Assembly (NCBI GenBank): GCA_964603155.1
Contig: CAZRTZ010000006.1
Location: forward strand, 1-63,165
Length of the DNA: 63,165 nucleotides
Reading direction: 5' to 3'
DNA from: VAUL01 sp964603155
GTDB taxonomy: Bacteria; Desulfobacterota; Desulfuromonadia; Desulfuromonadales; BM103
Shown here: positions 19,423 to 27,167 of the stretch, piece by piece
Numbering within the stretch: position 1 is the first letter of the stretch
Layout: each line of letters starts with the position of its first letter
Notes under the pieces: model-generated
What the model was told of the DNA's origin: nothing
Databases searched by the model: none
Seen by the model: the letters and a program-made list of their open reading frames with translations, nothing else
Made by a program: the position numbers and the translations under genes

Positions 19423-20175
19423 CTATTTGGCGACTTTGGCCGCCCGGTTCTGCATGTAGGCATCGCGGACGGTCAGGTAGGGGTCGAGCGACTCCCGAAC
19501 CACCGCCTCGTAGGTGTCTTTGTCCAGGGACAAGGCGTTGATCTGTTCGCCGGTCACCGCCGCGATCACTTCGGCCTGGTGTACTTTCAGATAATACGGG
19601 GATGGCAGCGGCTCGACAAGACTGTCGGCGGCCATGCCAACGCCGTCACGCAGGTTGCGCGGACCGACGAAGGGGAGGACCAGGTAAGGCCCGGGGGGGA
19701 TCCCGTAATGGCCGAGCGTCTGGCCAAAATCCTCGGGGGAGGGTTTGCGGCTCTCTTTGTGCAGGTCGAAAATCCCGCCGAGGCCGAAGATGCTGTTGGC
19801 CAGGAAGATGGCCAACTCGTCGAGAGTGCCGATCACCTTCCCCTGCAGGGCGCTGTTGACGATTCTCACCGGAGCCCCGAGGTTGGTGAAGACATTTTGC
19901 ACCGCCTCGCGGCCGGCCTCGGGAACGGCCGCCCGGTAACCCCGGGCTACCGGCTTGAGCGCGTAGAAGTAGAGTTTGTCGTTGAACCAGAAAATTCCCC
20001 GGTTGACCGGTTCGATCGGGTCCCAGACCACCTCGCCGTTCGGCTCATAACCCTCTTCGAAGTCGATCTCCCCGGCGGGGGCTGCAGGGTCCTCGGCGGC
20101 CATGGCGGCACCCGGGCCCGCAGTCAGGCACCAGCCCCCAAACACAACAGCGGCAATCAGGCTCCGCAACAGCAT
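19423..20175 (-). CDS. mlaA: MlaA (VacJ), outer-membrane phospholipid removal protein
   Basis: A 250-residue VacJ-family protein with an N-terminal signal (hydrophobic residues about 4-28, AAMAAED). Family motifs: DPIEPVNRGIFWFNDKLY near residue 57, NLGAPVRIVNSALQGK near 95, and GHYGIPPGPYLVLPFVGPRNLRD near 150. MlaA usually is a lipoprotein; no clear lipobox cysteine is seen here. It removes phospholipid from the outer leaflet of the outer membrane. It lies 3 bp downstream of mlaD. Confidence 0.93.
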   Translation of the reverse strand: MLLRSLIAAVVFGGWCLTAGPGAAMAAEDPAAPAGEIDFEEGYEPNGEVVWDPIEPVNRGIFWFNDKLYFYALKPVARGYRAAVPEAGREAVQNVFTNLGAPVRIVNSALQGKVIGTLDELAIFLANSIFGLGGIFDLHKESRKPSPEDFGQTLGHYGIPPGPYLVLPFVGPRNLRDGVGMAADSLVEPLPSPYYLKVHQAEVIAAVTGEQINALSLDKDTYEAVVRESLDPYLTVRDAYMQNRAAKVAK

Positions 20176-20178
20176 GGG

Positions 20179-20637
20179 CTACTCCTTCTTGGTATCCTTT
20201 TCAAAGATATACTTGCTGACCAGTTGTTCAATGTTGATGGCCGACTCGGTTTCAACGATCCGCCCGCCGGGTGCGATCAGCTTTTCCGAGCCCCCCGGAG
20301 CGATATCGATGTAACGGTCGCCGATGATGCCCGCGGTGCGGATCGAGGCGATGCTGTCTTCCTGCAGGACCACCCCTTTCAGGATGGTCATTTCCACGCG
20401 CGCCTCATAATTGTCCGGATTGAGCTCGATGCGTGTCACCTTGCCGACCTGCACTCCGGCGATCTCCACCGTGGAGCCCGGCTTGAGCCCGGAGATCGAA
20501 CCGAATTCGGCCGTCACCGCATAGGTGGGCGGATCGAAGATGCCGATATCGCCCAGTCGAATCGACAGCCAGGCAAAGCAGAGAAAGCCGGCCACGACAA
20601 AAAGGCCGACCGTGATTTCGACATTAAACTTGCGCAT
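20179..20637 (-). CDS. mlaD: MlaD, MCE-domain lipid transport subunit
   Basis: A 152-residue single-MCE protein: one N-terminal helix (EITVGLFVVAGFLCFAWLSI) and an MCE domain (FGSISGLKPGSTVEIAGVQVGKV, SIRTAGIIGDRYIDIAPGGS). It forms the periplasmic hexameric ring on the MlaFE transporter. ATG at 20637 is chosen because GAGGAGG lies a suitable distance upstream and MRKFNVEITVGLF is the family N terminus; a longer frame overlaps mlaF further. It overlaps the mlaF end by 14 bp. Confidence 0.93.
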   Translation of the reverse strand: MRKFNVEITVGLFVVAGFLCFAWLSIRLGDIGIFDPPTYAVTAEFGSISGLKPGSTVEIAGVQVGKVTRIELNPDNYEARVEMTILKGVVLQEDSIASIRTAGIIGDRYIDIAPGGSEKLIAPGGRIVETESAINIEQLVSKYIFEKDTKKE

Positions 20638-21466
20638 ACAAACCGTCCTCCTCGGCATCGCTGCGATAGAGACGTCCCATGGTTTCCTCGACGAACGCAC
20701 GCACCTTCGGCTGCTCCGACAACTGGAAAGCCTCGGGGGTCAGGCACTCCTGAATCACCCCGTCGGCCAACAGGGCCACCTGGTCGGCGAGTTTGAAAAT
20801 CTTCGGGACATCGTGGCTGACGATGACCGCGGTGTAGCCGAGCTGCTGCTGGGTGCGATGGAACAAGCGGTAGATCTCGTTGCTCTTGCTCACGTCCAGG
20901 CCGGTAGTCGGCTCGTCGAAGAAAACGATCTTTGGCTTGAGCACCAGGGCGCGGGCGAGACCGACGCGCTTGCGCATGCCGCCGCTCAGCTGGGCCGGGA
21001 ACTTGTTTTCCGAACCCTGCAGGTCCATCAGCGCCAGTTTCTCTTCGACGTTGGCGCGGATTTGCGCCTCGCTGCCGCGGGTGCGCTCGCGCAGGGGGAG
21101 CGCCACGTTATCGAAGACGCTCATCGAGTCGAACAGCGCGGCGTTCTGAAACAGCACCCCGAAGTTCTGGCGAATGTCGTTGAGCTGATTGCGACCGGCC
21201 CGGTTCAGATCCTGGCCAAAGACCCTGACGCTGCCTTGGTCCGGGCTCACCAGGCCGAGCATGTGCTTGATGATGACACTCTTCCCCTGGCCGCTGGCGC
21301 CGACAATGACCAGGGTGCGCCCTTCGAATACGGTCAGGTTGACGCCGCGCAACACTTCCTGCCGGCCGAAATGCTTGTGCACGTCGATCAGCTCGATGGC
21401 CGGTTCCTGGCCGGGTGCCGGAGCCGGGTTGGCGGTGTCGGAGTTGTCGCTCACGGCAGCGCTCAT
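20624..21466 (-). CDS. mlaF: MlaF, ABC transporter ATPase
   Basis: A 280-residue ATP-binding subunit of the Mla phospholipid transporter. Walker A GASGQGKS, Q-loop VLFQNAALFDSMSV, signature LSGGMRKRVGLARAL and Walker B KIVFFDEPTTGLD are all intact, followed by VSHD. About 20 extra N-terminal residues (Ala/Pro rich) precede the ABC domain. ATG at 21466 overlaps the mlaE stop in an ATGA; the same frame stays open much further upstream inside mlaE but that part is not conserved. Confidence 0.94.
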   Translation of the reverse strand: MSAAVSDNSDTANPAPAPGQEPAIELIDVHKHFGRQEVLRGVNLTVFEGRTLVIVGASGQGKSVIIKHMLGLVSPDQGSVRVFGQDLNRAGRNQLNDIRQNFGVLFQNAALFDSMSVFDNVALPLRERTRGSEAQIRANVEEKLALMDLQGSENKFPAQLSGGMRKRVGLARALVLKPKIVFFDEPTTGLDVSKSNEIYRLFHRTQQQLGYTAVIVSHDVPKIFKLADQVALLADGVIQECLTPEAFQLSEQPKVRAFVEETMGRLYRSDAEEDGLYAQV

Positions 21467-22251
21467 AGCAGGATCGAGGTGATCAGGTAGTCGAAGACCA
21501 GCACGGCCACCGAGGAGAGAACCACCGCATCGGTCGTGGTGCGGCTGACCCCTTCGGCGCCGAAGCCGCCGGAGCGCTCGAGGTGCAGGAAATAGCCTTT
21601 GGCCGCGGCGATCCAGACCAGCAGCAGCCCGAAGACCAGCGATTTGACCAGCCCCATCTCGACATCGGCCCAGACCACGCTGGCATACATCCCCTGGAAA
21701 TAAGCTCCGGGGCTGACTCCGAACAGGCCGACCCCTACGGTGTAGCCGCCGACGATGCCGATGACGTCGAAGATCGAGGTCAACAGCGGCAGGGCAATCA
21801 CCCCCGCCAGCAGTTTGGGTGCGATCAGGTAGCGATAGGGATCGATGGCCATGCACTCCAGCGCGTCGATCTGCTCGGAGTTGCGCATGATGCCGACCTC
21901 GGCACAGATCGCCGAGCCGGCCCGGCCGATGACCATCAGGGCGGTCAGCACCGGGCCAAGTTCGCGGATCAGGCTCAGGGCCACGGCCGAGCCGAGAAAG
22001 CCTTCGGAACCGAACTTGCGCAGGGTGTAGTACCCCTGCAGGCCGAGGACCATGCCGGTGAAGGCCCCGGTGAAGAGGATGACAAATGTCGACTTGGCGC
22101 CGATAAAGTGAACCTGGCGGATCACTGGGAAAACTTTGAAGGGGGTGTGGAAAATGCTGAACAGGGTGCGAAGCAGAAACAGCCCCATACGTCCGGTCGA
22201 CTGCAGGTACCAAAGGGTCTCGCTGCCGATCTTTTCCAGGAGGGAAGCCAT
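21463..22251 (-). CDS. mlaE: MlaE, ABC transporter permease
   Basis: A 262-residue integral membrane permease of the MlaE family with about five hydrophobic segments. Signature: LIRELGPVLTALMVIGRAGSAICAE, LGTMRNSEQIDALE-like (here VGIMRNSEQIDALECMAIDPYRYL) and the C-terminal RTTTDAVVLSSVAVLVFDYL. ATG at 22251 (MASLLEKIG) is taken; a TTG further upstream is less likely. AGGGGG lies 12-16 bases upstream. It heads the mlaEFDAC cluster. Confidence 0.93.
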   Translation of the reverse strand: MASLLEKIGSETLWYLQSTGRMGLFLLRTLFSIFHTPFKVFPVIRQVHFIGAKSTFVILFTGAFTGMVLGLQGYYTLRKFGSEGFLGSAVALSLIRELGPVLTALMVIGRAGSAICAEVGIMRNSEQIDALECMAIDPYRYLIAPKLLAGVIALPLLTSIFDVIGIVGGYTVGVGLFGVSPGAYFQGMYASVVWADVEMGLVKSLVFGLLLVWIAAAKGYFLHLERSGGFGAEGVSRTTTDAVVLSSVAVLVFDYLITSILL

Positions 22252-22285
22252 CCGCAAAAGATACCCCCTGTGCCGCTCGCCGGGC

Positions 22286-22301
22286 AAGCGAAAATTCGCT
22301 T
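22286..22301. repeat. palindrome upstream of mlaE
   Basis: AAGCGAA-AA-TTCGCTT, perfect 7-bp arms, lying 35-50 bp upstream of the mlaE start. It could be an operator or a leader hairpin; no regulator is identified. Confidence 0.4.
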
Positions 22302-22336
22302 TCGCACGGTGGCCGGCTGTGGATTTGTACAGGTTT

Positions 22337-22519
22337 TCAGTACTGCAGGTCGGGGTCGTACATCATTGCCAGGCGCCCGCGGCTGGCCAGGCAGGGGGTG
22401 CAGACCGTGCCGGCGTCGCCATATTTTTCCAGCGCCAGGATATGGCCGACCTCCACCGCCGGGTCGGCAAGGGACAAGGCTGCAGGGTCAAAGGTCGCCT
22501 GACAGACAGTGCAGATCAT
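22337..22519 (-). CDS. 60-residue double-CxxC protein coupled to hemH
   Basis: A short frame starting MICTVCQATFDP, with cysteine pairs C3-C6 and C40-C43 (CTPC) and H26. This is the spacing of a small treble-clef or zinc-ribbon fold, somewhat like a reduced HNH finger. It is real in my judgement because its ATG overlaps the hemH stop in an ATGA and because the cysteine pairs are regular. Function unknown. The link to hemH suggests a metal- or heme-related role, but that is inference. Confidence 0.65.
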   Translation of the reverse strand: MICTVCQATFDPAALSLADPAVEVGHILALEKYGDAGTVCTPCLASRGRLAMMYDPDLQY

Positions 22520-23493
22520 GGTTGCTGCTCCAAATGGTGTGCGACCAGCTCGGCCAGGGCCTTGAGGAAATCCGGGTGGTCGTTCAGCGATGGGGCGCGT
22601 TCGAAGCGCGGGATGCCGATCTTCTCGGCATGCATCCGGTATTCGAAGTCGATCTCCTGCAGGGTCTCGATATGGTCGGAGACGAAAGAGACCGGGACGA
22701 TCAGCACCCCCGGTACCCCCTCTCCGGCGAGCCGGTCGATCAGGGCCACGGTATCGGGTTCCATCCACAAGACCGGACCGCTGCGGCTCTGGAAGCCGAG
22801 GTGGCAGGTGCGCCGGCCAAGGCGCTCCATGACCCCCTGCACGGTGGCCTGGACGTGAATGAGGTAGGGGTCGCCGCGGTCGATGAATTTTTGCGGCAGG
22901 GCGTGGGCGGAGAAGAGGATGGCCACCTCGTCGCGCACCATCTCGTGGAATTTTTCCAGCCCCTCGCGCACCCGGTTGGTCAGGGCATCGAGATAGGCCG
23001 GCCAGTCGTACCACTCGCGCAGCACCGTGTAGCCGAGAGCGGGATAGTGTTGTTGGACTGCCCTGGCAAAGTCCTTGAGGCTGCTGCCGGTAGTGGCGTC
23101 GGTATAGTGAGGGTAAAGAGAGAGCACCACCGCCTGCTTGATGCCGTCGGCCTTCATGCGCTTGACGGTTTCATCGGCGCGCGGTGCCCAGTAGCGCATG
23201 GCAATGTAGGGACGGATCTGCGGGCCGAGTTGGCGCGCAATCCCTTCGACCTGACGGGTAGTCCACTCCAGTTGCGGCGACCTGCCGCCGATCTGGGCGT
23301 AGTTGAGCCGGACCTTCGGTGCGCGCAGCAGGCTGATCAGGGCGGCGAACGGCTTCTGCAGCAGGGCGCCGGCCGGCAACTGGATCAGGTCGCGGTCGGA
23401 AAAGAGCTGGTAAAGGAACGGGCGGACCGCACTCAACGAGTCCGGACCGCCCATGTTGAGAACGACGAGGCCGATCGGTTTTTCAACATCCAT
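22516..23493 (-). CDS. hemH: ferrochelatase
   Basis: A 325-residue ferrochelatase that inserts Fe(II) into protoporphyrin IX (or coproporphyrin). It begins GLVVLNMGGPDSLSAVRPFL, has the substrate-loop strand VVLSLYPHYTDATTGSSLKDF near 122-142, the catalytic histidine in LFSAHALPQKFI near 193, and the C-terminal acidic strand VPVSFVSDHIETLQEIDFEY near 265 with the conserved SDHxETL..ID. It follows hemE after repeat B. Confidence 0.95.
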   Translation of the reverse strand: MDVEKPIGLVVLNMGGPDSLSAVRPFLYQLFSDRDLIQLPAGALLQKPFAALISLLRAPKVRLNYAQIGGRSPQLEWTTRQVEGIARQLGPQIRPYIAMRYWAPRADETVKRMKADGIKQAVVLSLYPHYTDATTGSSLKDFARAVQQHYPALGYTVLREWYDWPAYLDALTNRVREGLEKFHEMVRDEVAILFSAHALPQKFIDRGDPYLIHVQATVQGVMERLGRRTCHLGFQSRSGPVLWMEPDTVALIDRLAGEGVPGVLIVPVSFVSDHIETLQEIDFEYRMHAEKIGIPRFERAPSLNDHPDFLKALAELVAHHLEQQP

Positions 23494-23530
23494 AAGCTAC
23501 CTTAAACTCCCCATGATGACTGGTGCCAGG

Positions 23531-23645
23531 CCGAGCAAAAATGCCCAGGTGCAAGGTGCCGGCCGACTGAGGAGCGAGGCGTACCCAAAGGTACGTCGCA
23601 GCGACGAGGTCAAAGGCAACGCCGCAGATGGGCGTTTTTCATCGG
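23531..23645. repeat. nested palindromic intergenic repeat, copy B
   Basis: The same element as at 18201: AAAAATGCCC (23537) pairs with GGGCGTTTTT (23630), and the centre is GTACC-CAAA-GGTAC. It carries TGCAAGG, GAGGAGCGAGGCGTACC and AACGCCGCAGATGGGCG. The hemE stop codon (23639-23641) lies inside its edge, and hemH starts 38 bp beyond. Confidence 0.85.
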
Positions 23646-24661
23646 CCCGATAACCGGTGCACGCACTCCACCATGAACTTCGCGTTCTCCGGCGGGACGT
23701 TCGGCAGGATGCCGTGGCCGAGGTTGAAGATGTGTCCCGGCCGACCGCCGTTCTCGTCGAGGATGCGCTTGACCTCGCGCTCGATGTGGGCGTGCGGCGC
23801 ATAGAGAATGGTCGGGTCGAGGTTCCCCTGCACGGCGATTTTCGGCCCGAGGGTGTCGCGCGCTGTGCCGAGGTTGACGTGCCAGTCGAGGCCGATGACA
23901 TCCGAGCCGGCGCGCTTGACCAGGTCCAGCATCGTCCCGGCCCCCTTGACGAAGTGAATCACCGGCACACTGCGATCGAGCCCCTCGATCAGGCGGGCGG
24001 TGTAGGGGAGGACGTACTTCTCGTAGTCGCTCGGCGAGACGATGCCGCCCCAGGTGTCGAAGATCTGGATCGCCTGGGCGCCGGCCTTGACCTGGGCGTT
24101 GAGGTAGAGACGGTCCATCTCGGTGATCTTGTCCATCAGCGCCGCATAAACGTCGGGTGCGGCGTACATCATCTTCTTGATGTGGGCGAAATCCTTGCTC
24201 CCCTTCCCCTCGACCATGTAGCAGGCCAGGGTGAACGGTGCCCCGCCGAAGCCGATCAGCGGTACGCGGCCCTCAAAGGCGCGGCGCAGGATGCGGATCG
24301 TTTCCATGACATACGGCACCCCTTCTTCAGGGTCAGGGATGATCAGGCGCTGGACGTCGGCCATGGTGCGCACCGGGGTTTCGAACACCGGTCCGGGAAC
24401 GAAGTCGAGCTTGAGCCCCATCGGCTCCACCGGAGTGAGGATGTCGGAGAAGAGGATCGCCGCATCGGCGCCGAGGTAGTCGATCGGCTGGATGGTGACC
24501 TCGGCGGCCAACTCCGGCGTCTTGCACAGTTCGAGGAAGGTGCACTTGCTGCGCACCTCCATGTACTGCGGCAGATAACGGCCGGCCTGGCGCATCAGCC
24601 ACACCGGGGTGAATTCGGTCGCCTCGCCGCGGCAGGCTTTCAGGAAGGTGTAGTCGGACAT
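23639..24661 (-). CDS. hemE: uroporphyrinogen decarboxylase
   Basis: A 340-residue UroD converting uroporphyrinogen III to coproporphyrinogen III. The N-terminal signature PVWLMRQAGRYLPQY is near residue 20 and the second, GFGGAPFTLACYMVEG, near 130; catalytic Asp is in ILFSDILTP near 72. ATG at 24661 (MSDYTFLKAC) follows AAGGAGAAG; an upstream in-frame extension lies in a repeat and is not conserved. Confidence 0.96.
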   Translation of the reverse strand: MSDYTFLKACRGEATEFTPVWLMRQAGRYLPQYMEVRSKCTFLELCKTPELAAEVTIQPIDYLGADAAILFSDILTPVEPMGLKLDFVPGPVFETPVRTMADVQRLIIPDPEEGVPYVMETIRILRRAFEGRVPLIGFGGAPFTLACYMVEGKGSKDFAHIKKMMYAAPDVYAALMDKITEMDRLYLNAQVKAGAQAIQIFDTWGGIVSPSDYEKYVLPYTARLIEGLDRSVPVIHFVKGAGTMLDLVKRAGSDVIGLDWHVNLGTARDTLGPKIAVQGNLDPTILYAPHAHIEREVKRILDENGGRPGHIFNLGHGILPNVPPENAKFMVECVHRLSGR

Positions 24662-24694
24662 GTATCTTCTCCTTGGGGATATTTTGAATCGTAT

Positions 24695-24743
24695 GTAGGG
24701 GCGCAATTCATTGCGCCCCGGGCGTGATGAATCACGCCCCTAC
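24695..24743. repeat. double-hairpin GTAGGGGCG repeat
   Basis: Outer ends GTAGGGGC and GCCCCTAC are inverted; inside are two hairpins, GGGGCGCAA-TTCA-TTGCGCCCC and GGGCGTGAT-GA-ATCACGCCC. It lies between the radical SAM gene and hemE, and it supplies the radical SAM gene's TAG stop (24742-24740). Confidence 0.75.
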
Positions 24744-25852
24744 GCCTTCGGCGCGTTCTCCGCCGCTTCCTGCTCCATCCGCTTCAAGGTCCGCCGCGGG
24801 ATATAGCTGCAGAACGGCTCTTCTTCCATGTAGTCGCCATAGACCGCATCGGCGCGTGCCCGGCAGCCGCCGCACACGTTAATGAACTCGCACTCGCCGC
24901 ATTTGCCCTTGTACTTCTTGAAGTCGCGCAGGTCGTTGAAGACCTTGGAGTTGAACCACAGTTCCCGGAACGGCACCTGCTTGACGTTGCCGACCGAGGA
25001 GTGGAAATAAGAGCAAGGCTTGAGGTTGCCGAAGCAGTCGATCAGGCAGATGGTCTGGGCGGCGATGCACCCCTTCCCCCCGCCGGTGGAGAAGGTCAGC
25101 GAGCGGCGCTGGAAGTCGACCCCTTCGGCCTTGGCCATCTGCGGCACCACCCGGTAGTAGTGCGGGGCGCAGGTCGGGCGCATGAGGATCTCGTTCTCCT
25201 CGCGTTCCTGGTGGAAGTGCCACTGCAGGATCTCCTCGTAGTCCTCTTTGGAGATCAGCTCGTTCATGATCTCCTCGCCGCGCCCGGTGGGGACGATCAT
25301 GAACAGGTACCAGGCGGTCGCGCCCAGGGATTTGGCGACCTTGAAGGTGGCGCCGATGTCATGCTGGTTGCGCTTGGTGAAGGACGAGTTGATCAGGAAC
25401 TTGATGCCGTTGCGCTTGAGCGTCTCGGCGCCGCGTATTACGCCATCGAAGGCGCCGGGGCAGGCGCGGAAATCATCGTGCACCTGGGCATTGGAGCCGT
25501 CCAGCGACAGGGAGACCATCTTGATATCGGCCTCCTTCATCTTGGCGCAGATCTCATCGGTGATCAGCGTGCCGTTGGTGGCGATGCACATGCGCAGCCC
25601 CTTCGACGTGCCGTACTTCGCGATATCGAAGATGTCGGCGCGCAGCAACGGTTCGCCGCCGCTCAGAACCATGACCGGCTTGCTCACCTCGCAGATGTCG
25701 TCGATCAGCTTGAACGCCTCTTGCGTATTGAAATCGCCAATCGCAGAGCTCATGTCGGACGAGCAGCGGCAGTGCACGCAGTTGAGATTGCAGCGCTGGG
25801 TGGTCTCCCAGGCGATCCACTTGGGGATGAACTCTTCGTTGGCGGCCGACAT
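24740..25852 (-). CDS. SPASM radical SAM protein, AhbC/AhbD/NirJ-like, heme pathway
   Basis: A 370-residue radical SAM enzyme. The 4Fe-4S triad is CNLNCVHC (C21, C25, C28), followed by LSGGEPLLR and ATNGTLIT strands. The C terminus is a SPASM domain with GKCGECEFINVCGGCRARA and a last Cys in EEPFCSYIP, a layout typical of NirJ and AhbC/AhbD, which modify siroheme- or coproheme-type tetrapyrroles. The position just upstream of hemE and hemH supports a tetrapyrrole substrate, though which step it performs is not clear. ATG at 25852 follows GGAAGGAGAT. Its C-terminal codons and stop run into repeat 24695-24743. Confidence 0.82.
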   Translation of the reverse strand: MSAANEEFIPKWIAWETTQRCNLNCVHCRCSSDMSSAIGDFNTQEAFKLIDDICEVSKPVMVLSGGEPLLRADIFDIAKYGTSKGLRMCIATNGTLITDEICAKMKEADIKMVSLSLDGSNAQVHDDFRACPGAFDGVIRGAETLKRNGIKFLINSSFTKRNQHDIGATFKVAKSLGATAWYLFMIVPTGRGEEIMNELISKEDYEEILQWHFHQEREENEILMRPTCAPHYYRVVPQMAKAEGVDFQRRSLTFSTGGGKGCIAAQTICLIDCFGNLKPCSYFHSSVGNVKQVPFRELWFNSKVFNDLRDFKKYKGKCGECEFINVCGGCRARADAVYGDYMEEEPFCSYIPRRTLKRMEQEAAENAPKA

Positions 25853-25870
25853 GAGATCTCCTTCCCGGGG

Positions 25871-25898
25871 AAAAAAAAGGGCCCGGCGGGCCGGACCC
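25871..25898 (-). terminator. intrinsic terminator between NMO-like gene and heme operon
   Basis: On the minus strand GGGTCCGGCCCGCCGGGCCC folds into a GC-rich hairpin followed by eight T. It lies after the NMO-like stop (25949) and only 19 bp before the radical SAM start codon, overlapping its leader. Confidence 0.8.
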
Positions 25899-25906
25899 AA
25901 TTTCCC

Positions 25907-25936
25907 TTTATACATCACGCTGTACGCGCCTGACAA
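25907..25936 (-). promoter_or_regulatory. candidate promoter of the heme operon
   Basis: On the minus strand TTGTCA (25936-25931), 18-base spacer, TATAAA (25912-25907). The predicted start is near 25900, immediately upstream of the hairpin at 25898-25879. Confidence 0.5.
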
Positions 25937-25948
25937 GGCGCAATCGGG

Positions 25949-27019
25949 CTAGCCGTTGACGACTTTGGCCTGCTCGCCGAAAAGGTCGGCAAAAACCTCC
26001 GCCACGGTTTCGATGCGGGTGGCCTTCCAGGCGTTGGTGCCGCAGAAGATCAGGCCGGTTTCGACGTCGCCGCGCTGGGCCCGGTCGAGGGCCTGGACGA
26101 TGCAGAACCGTTCCTGGTCGGTCTTGTAGGTGCACTTCTTGAGACAACCGATCGGGCACCCCGGGGTGTGCTGCAGATCGCGGATGCGGATGGCGTCAAG
26201 GTTGGCGACCAGGGCGCGGCCCGGGAGCCCGGCCGGGCTCATGATCAGGCCGATGTCTTCCTTGCGGCAGTCGAGATAGGCCTGCTTGAAAGCCGGCTCG
26301 GCGTCGCACTCCTCGGTGGTGACAAAGCGGGTCGCCATCTGCACGCCGTCGGCCCCCTGGGCCAGGGCGTGCTCCAGATCGGCCCGGTCCCAGATCCCCC
26401 CGGCGGCGATCACCGGGATGTCGACGCCGAACTCGTCGCGGAAGTAGGCCTTGACGCCGCGCACCGTGGCGTACTGGTCGTAGTCGCCGTTGCCGATGTT
26501 CTCGAGTTTCTCGCCGAGATGTCCGCCGGCGGTGTCGGGGTCTTCGACCACCACGGCGTCGGGAAGACGGTCGTAGCTCTTTTTCCACTTGCGGGCGATC
26601 AGTTCGGCGGCTTTCACCGACGAAACGATCGGCACCAGGGCCACGTCGGGCCAGTCGGCAGTCAACTCGGGGAGGTTGAGGGGGAGGCCGGCGCCGCTGA
26701 CGATCAGCTTGGCGCCCCCTTCGCAGGACGCCCGCACCAGATCGGCATAGTCGGTCAGCGCCACCATGCAGTTGGTGCCGATGACGCCATCGGGAGCGAT
26801 GGCGTAGGCCTTGCGCAGTTCATCCTTGAGCGCCAGCGGCTGGGCGCCAAAGTAGTTGTTTCCCTGGTAACGCGGCGAATTGAGGCCGATCCCCGGGGTG
26901 GCCACCAGGCCGACGCCACCACACTTGGCGACATGGCCGGCGAGGTTGCCGGCGGAGACGCGCACGCCCATCCCCCCCTGGATCAACGGATAACGTACTT
27001 CGTGCTTGCCAATCTTCAT
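25949..27019 (-). CDS. NMO/FabK-like flavin oxidoreductase
   Basis: A 356-residue FMN-dependent TIM-barrel protein of the nitronate monooxygenase/enoyl-ACP reductase II family. It starts YPLIQGGMGVRVSAGNLAGHV, has a VVVEDPDTAGGHLG strand near 156 and IPVIAAGGIWDRADLEHALAQGADGVQMATRFV-type phosphate-binding sequence near 205-235. A C-terminal cysteine group (CPIGCLKKC with a later FC) is an addition seen in some anaerobe members and might bind metal. It could be FabK-like or a nitronate monooxygenase; the substrate is unknown. It ends before a terminator. Confidence 0.8.
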   Translation of the reverse strand: MKIGKHEVRYPLIQGGMGVRVSAGNLAGHVAKCGGVGLVATPGIGLNSPRYQGNNYFGAQPLALKDELRKAYAIAPDGVIGTNCMVALTDYADLVRASCEGGAKLIVSGAGLPLNLPELTADWPDVALVPIVSSVKAAELIARKWKKSYDRLPDAVVVEDPDTAGGHLGEKLENIGNGDYDQYATVRGVKAYFRDEFGVDIPVIAAGGIWDRADLEHALAQGADGVQMATRFVTTEECDAEPAFKQAYLDCRKEDIGLIMSPAGLPGRALVANLDAIRIRDLQHTPGCPIGCLKKCTYKTDQERFCIVQALDRAQRGDVETGLIFCGTNAWKATRIETVAEVFADLFGEQAKVVNG

Positions 27020-27128
27020 CTCTTCCTCCCTCTCGTCGTTGAGAGAATTGCGCTATTGTCCAGTTGGCATCATATCAGAGGCGAGCCTTTGCGAATGTCA
27101 CAGTTATGTAAAAGCTTTCGCGGGGTTG

Positions 27129-27146
27129 CCCCTTGCCCGCAAGGGG
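27129..27146. repeat. hairpin in the leader of the kinase gene
   Basis: CCCCTTG-CCCG-CAAGGGG, perfect 7-bp stem, 21 bp before the ATG at 27168 and between divergent genes. Confidence 0.45.
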
Positions 27147-27167
27147 CCGAGGTGCTAAACAAGAGAC

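Noticed and set aside
21467..22213. Extension of the mlaF frame far into mlaE
   Set aside because: The ABC domain begins after 21466, and an ATGA overlap with the mlaE stop gives a natural start.
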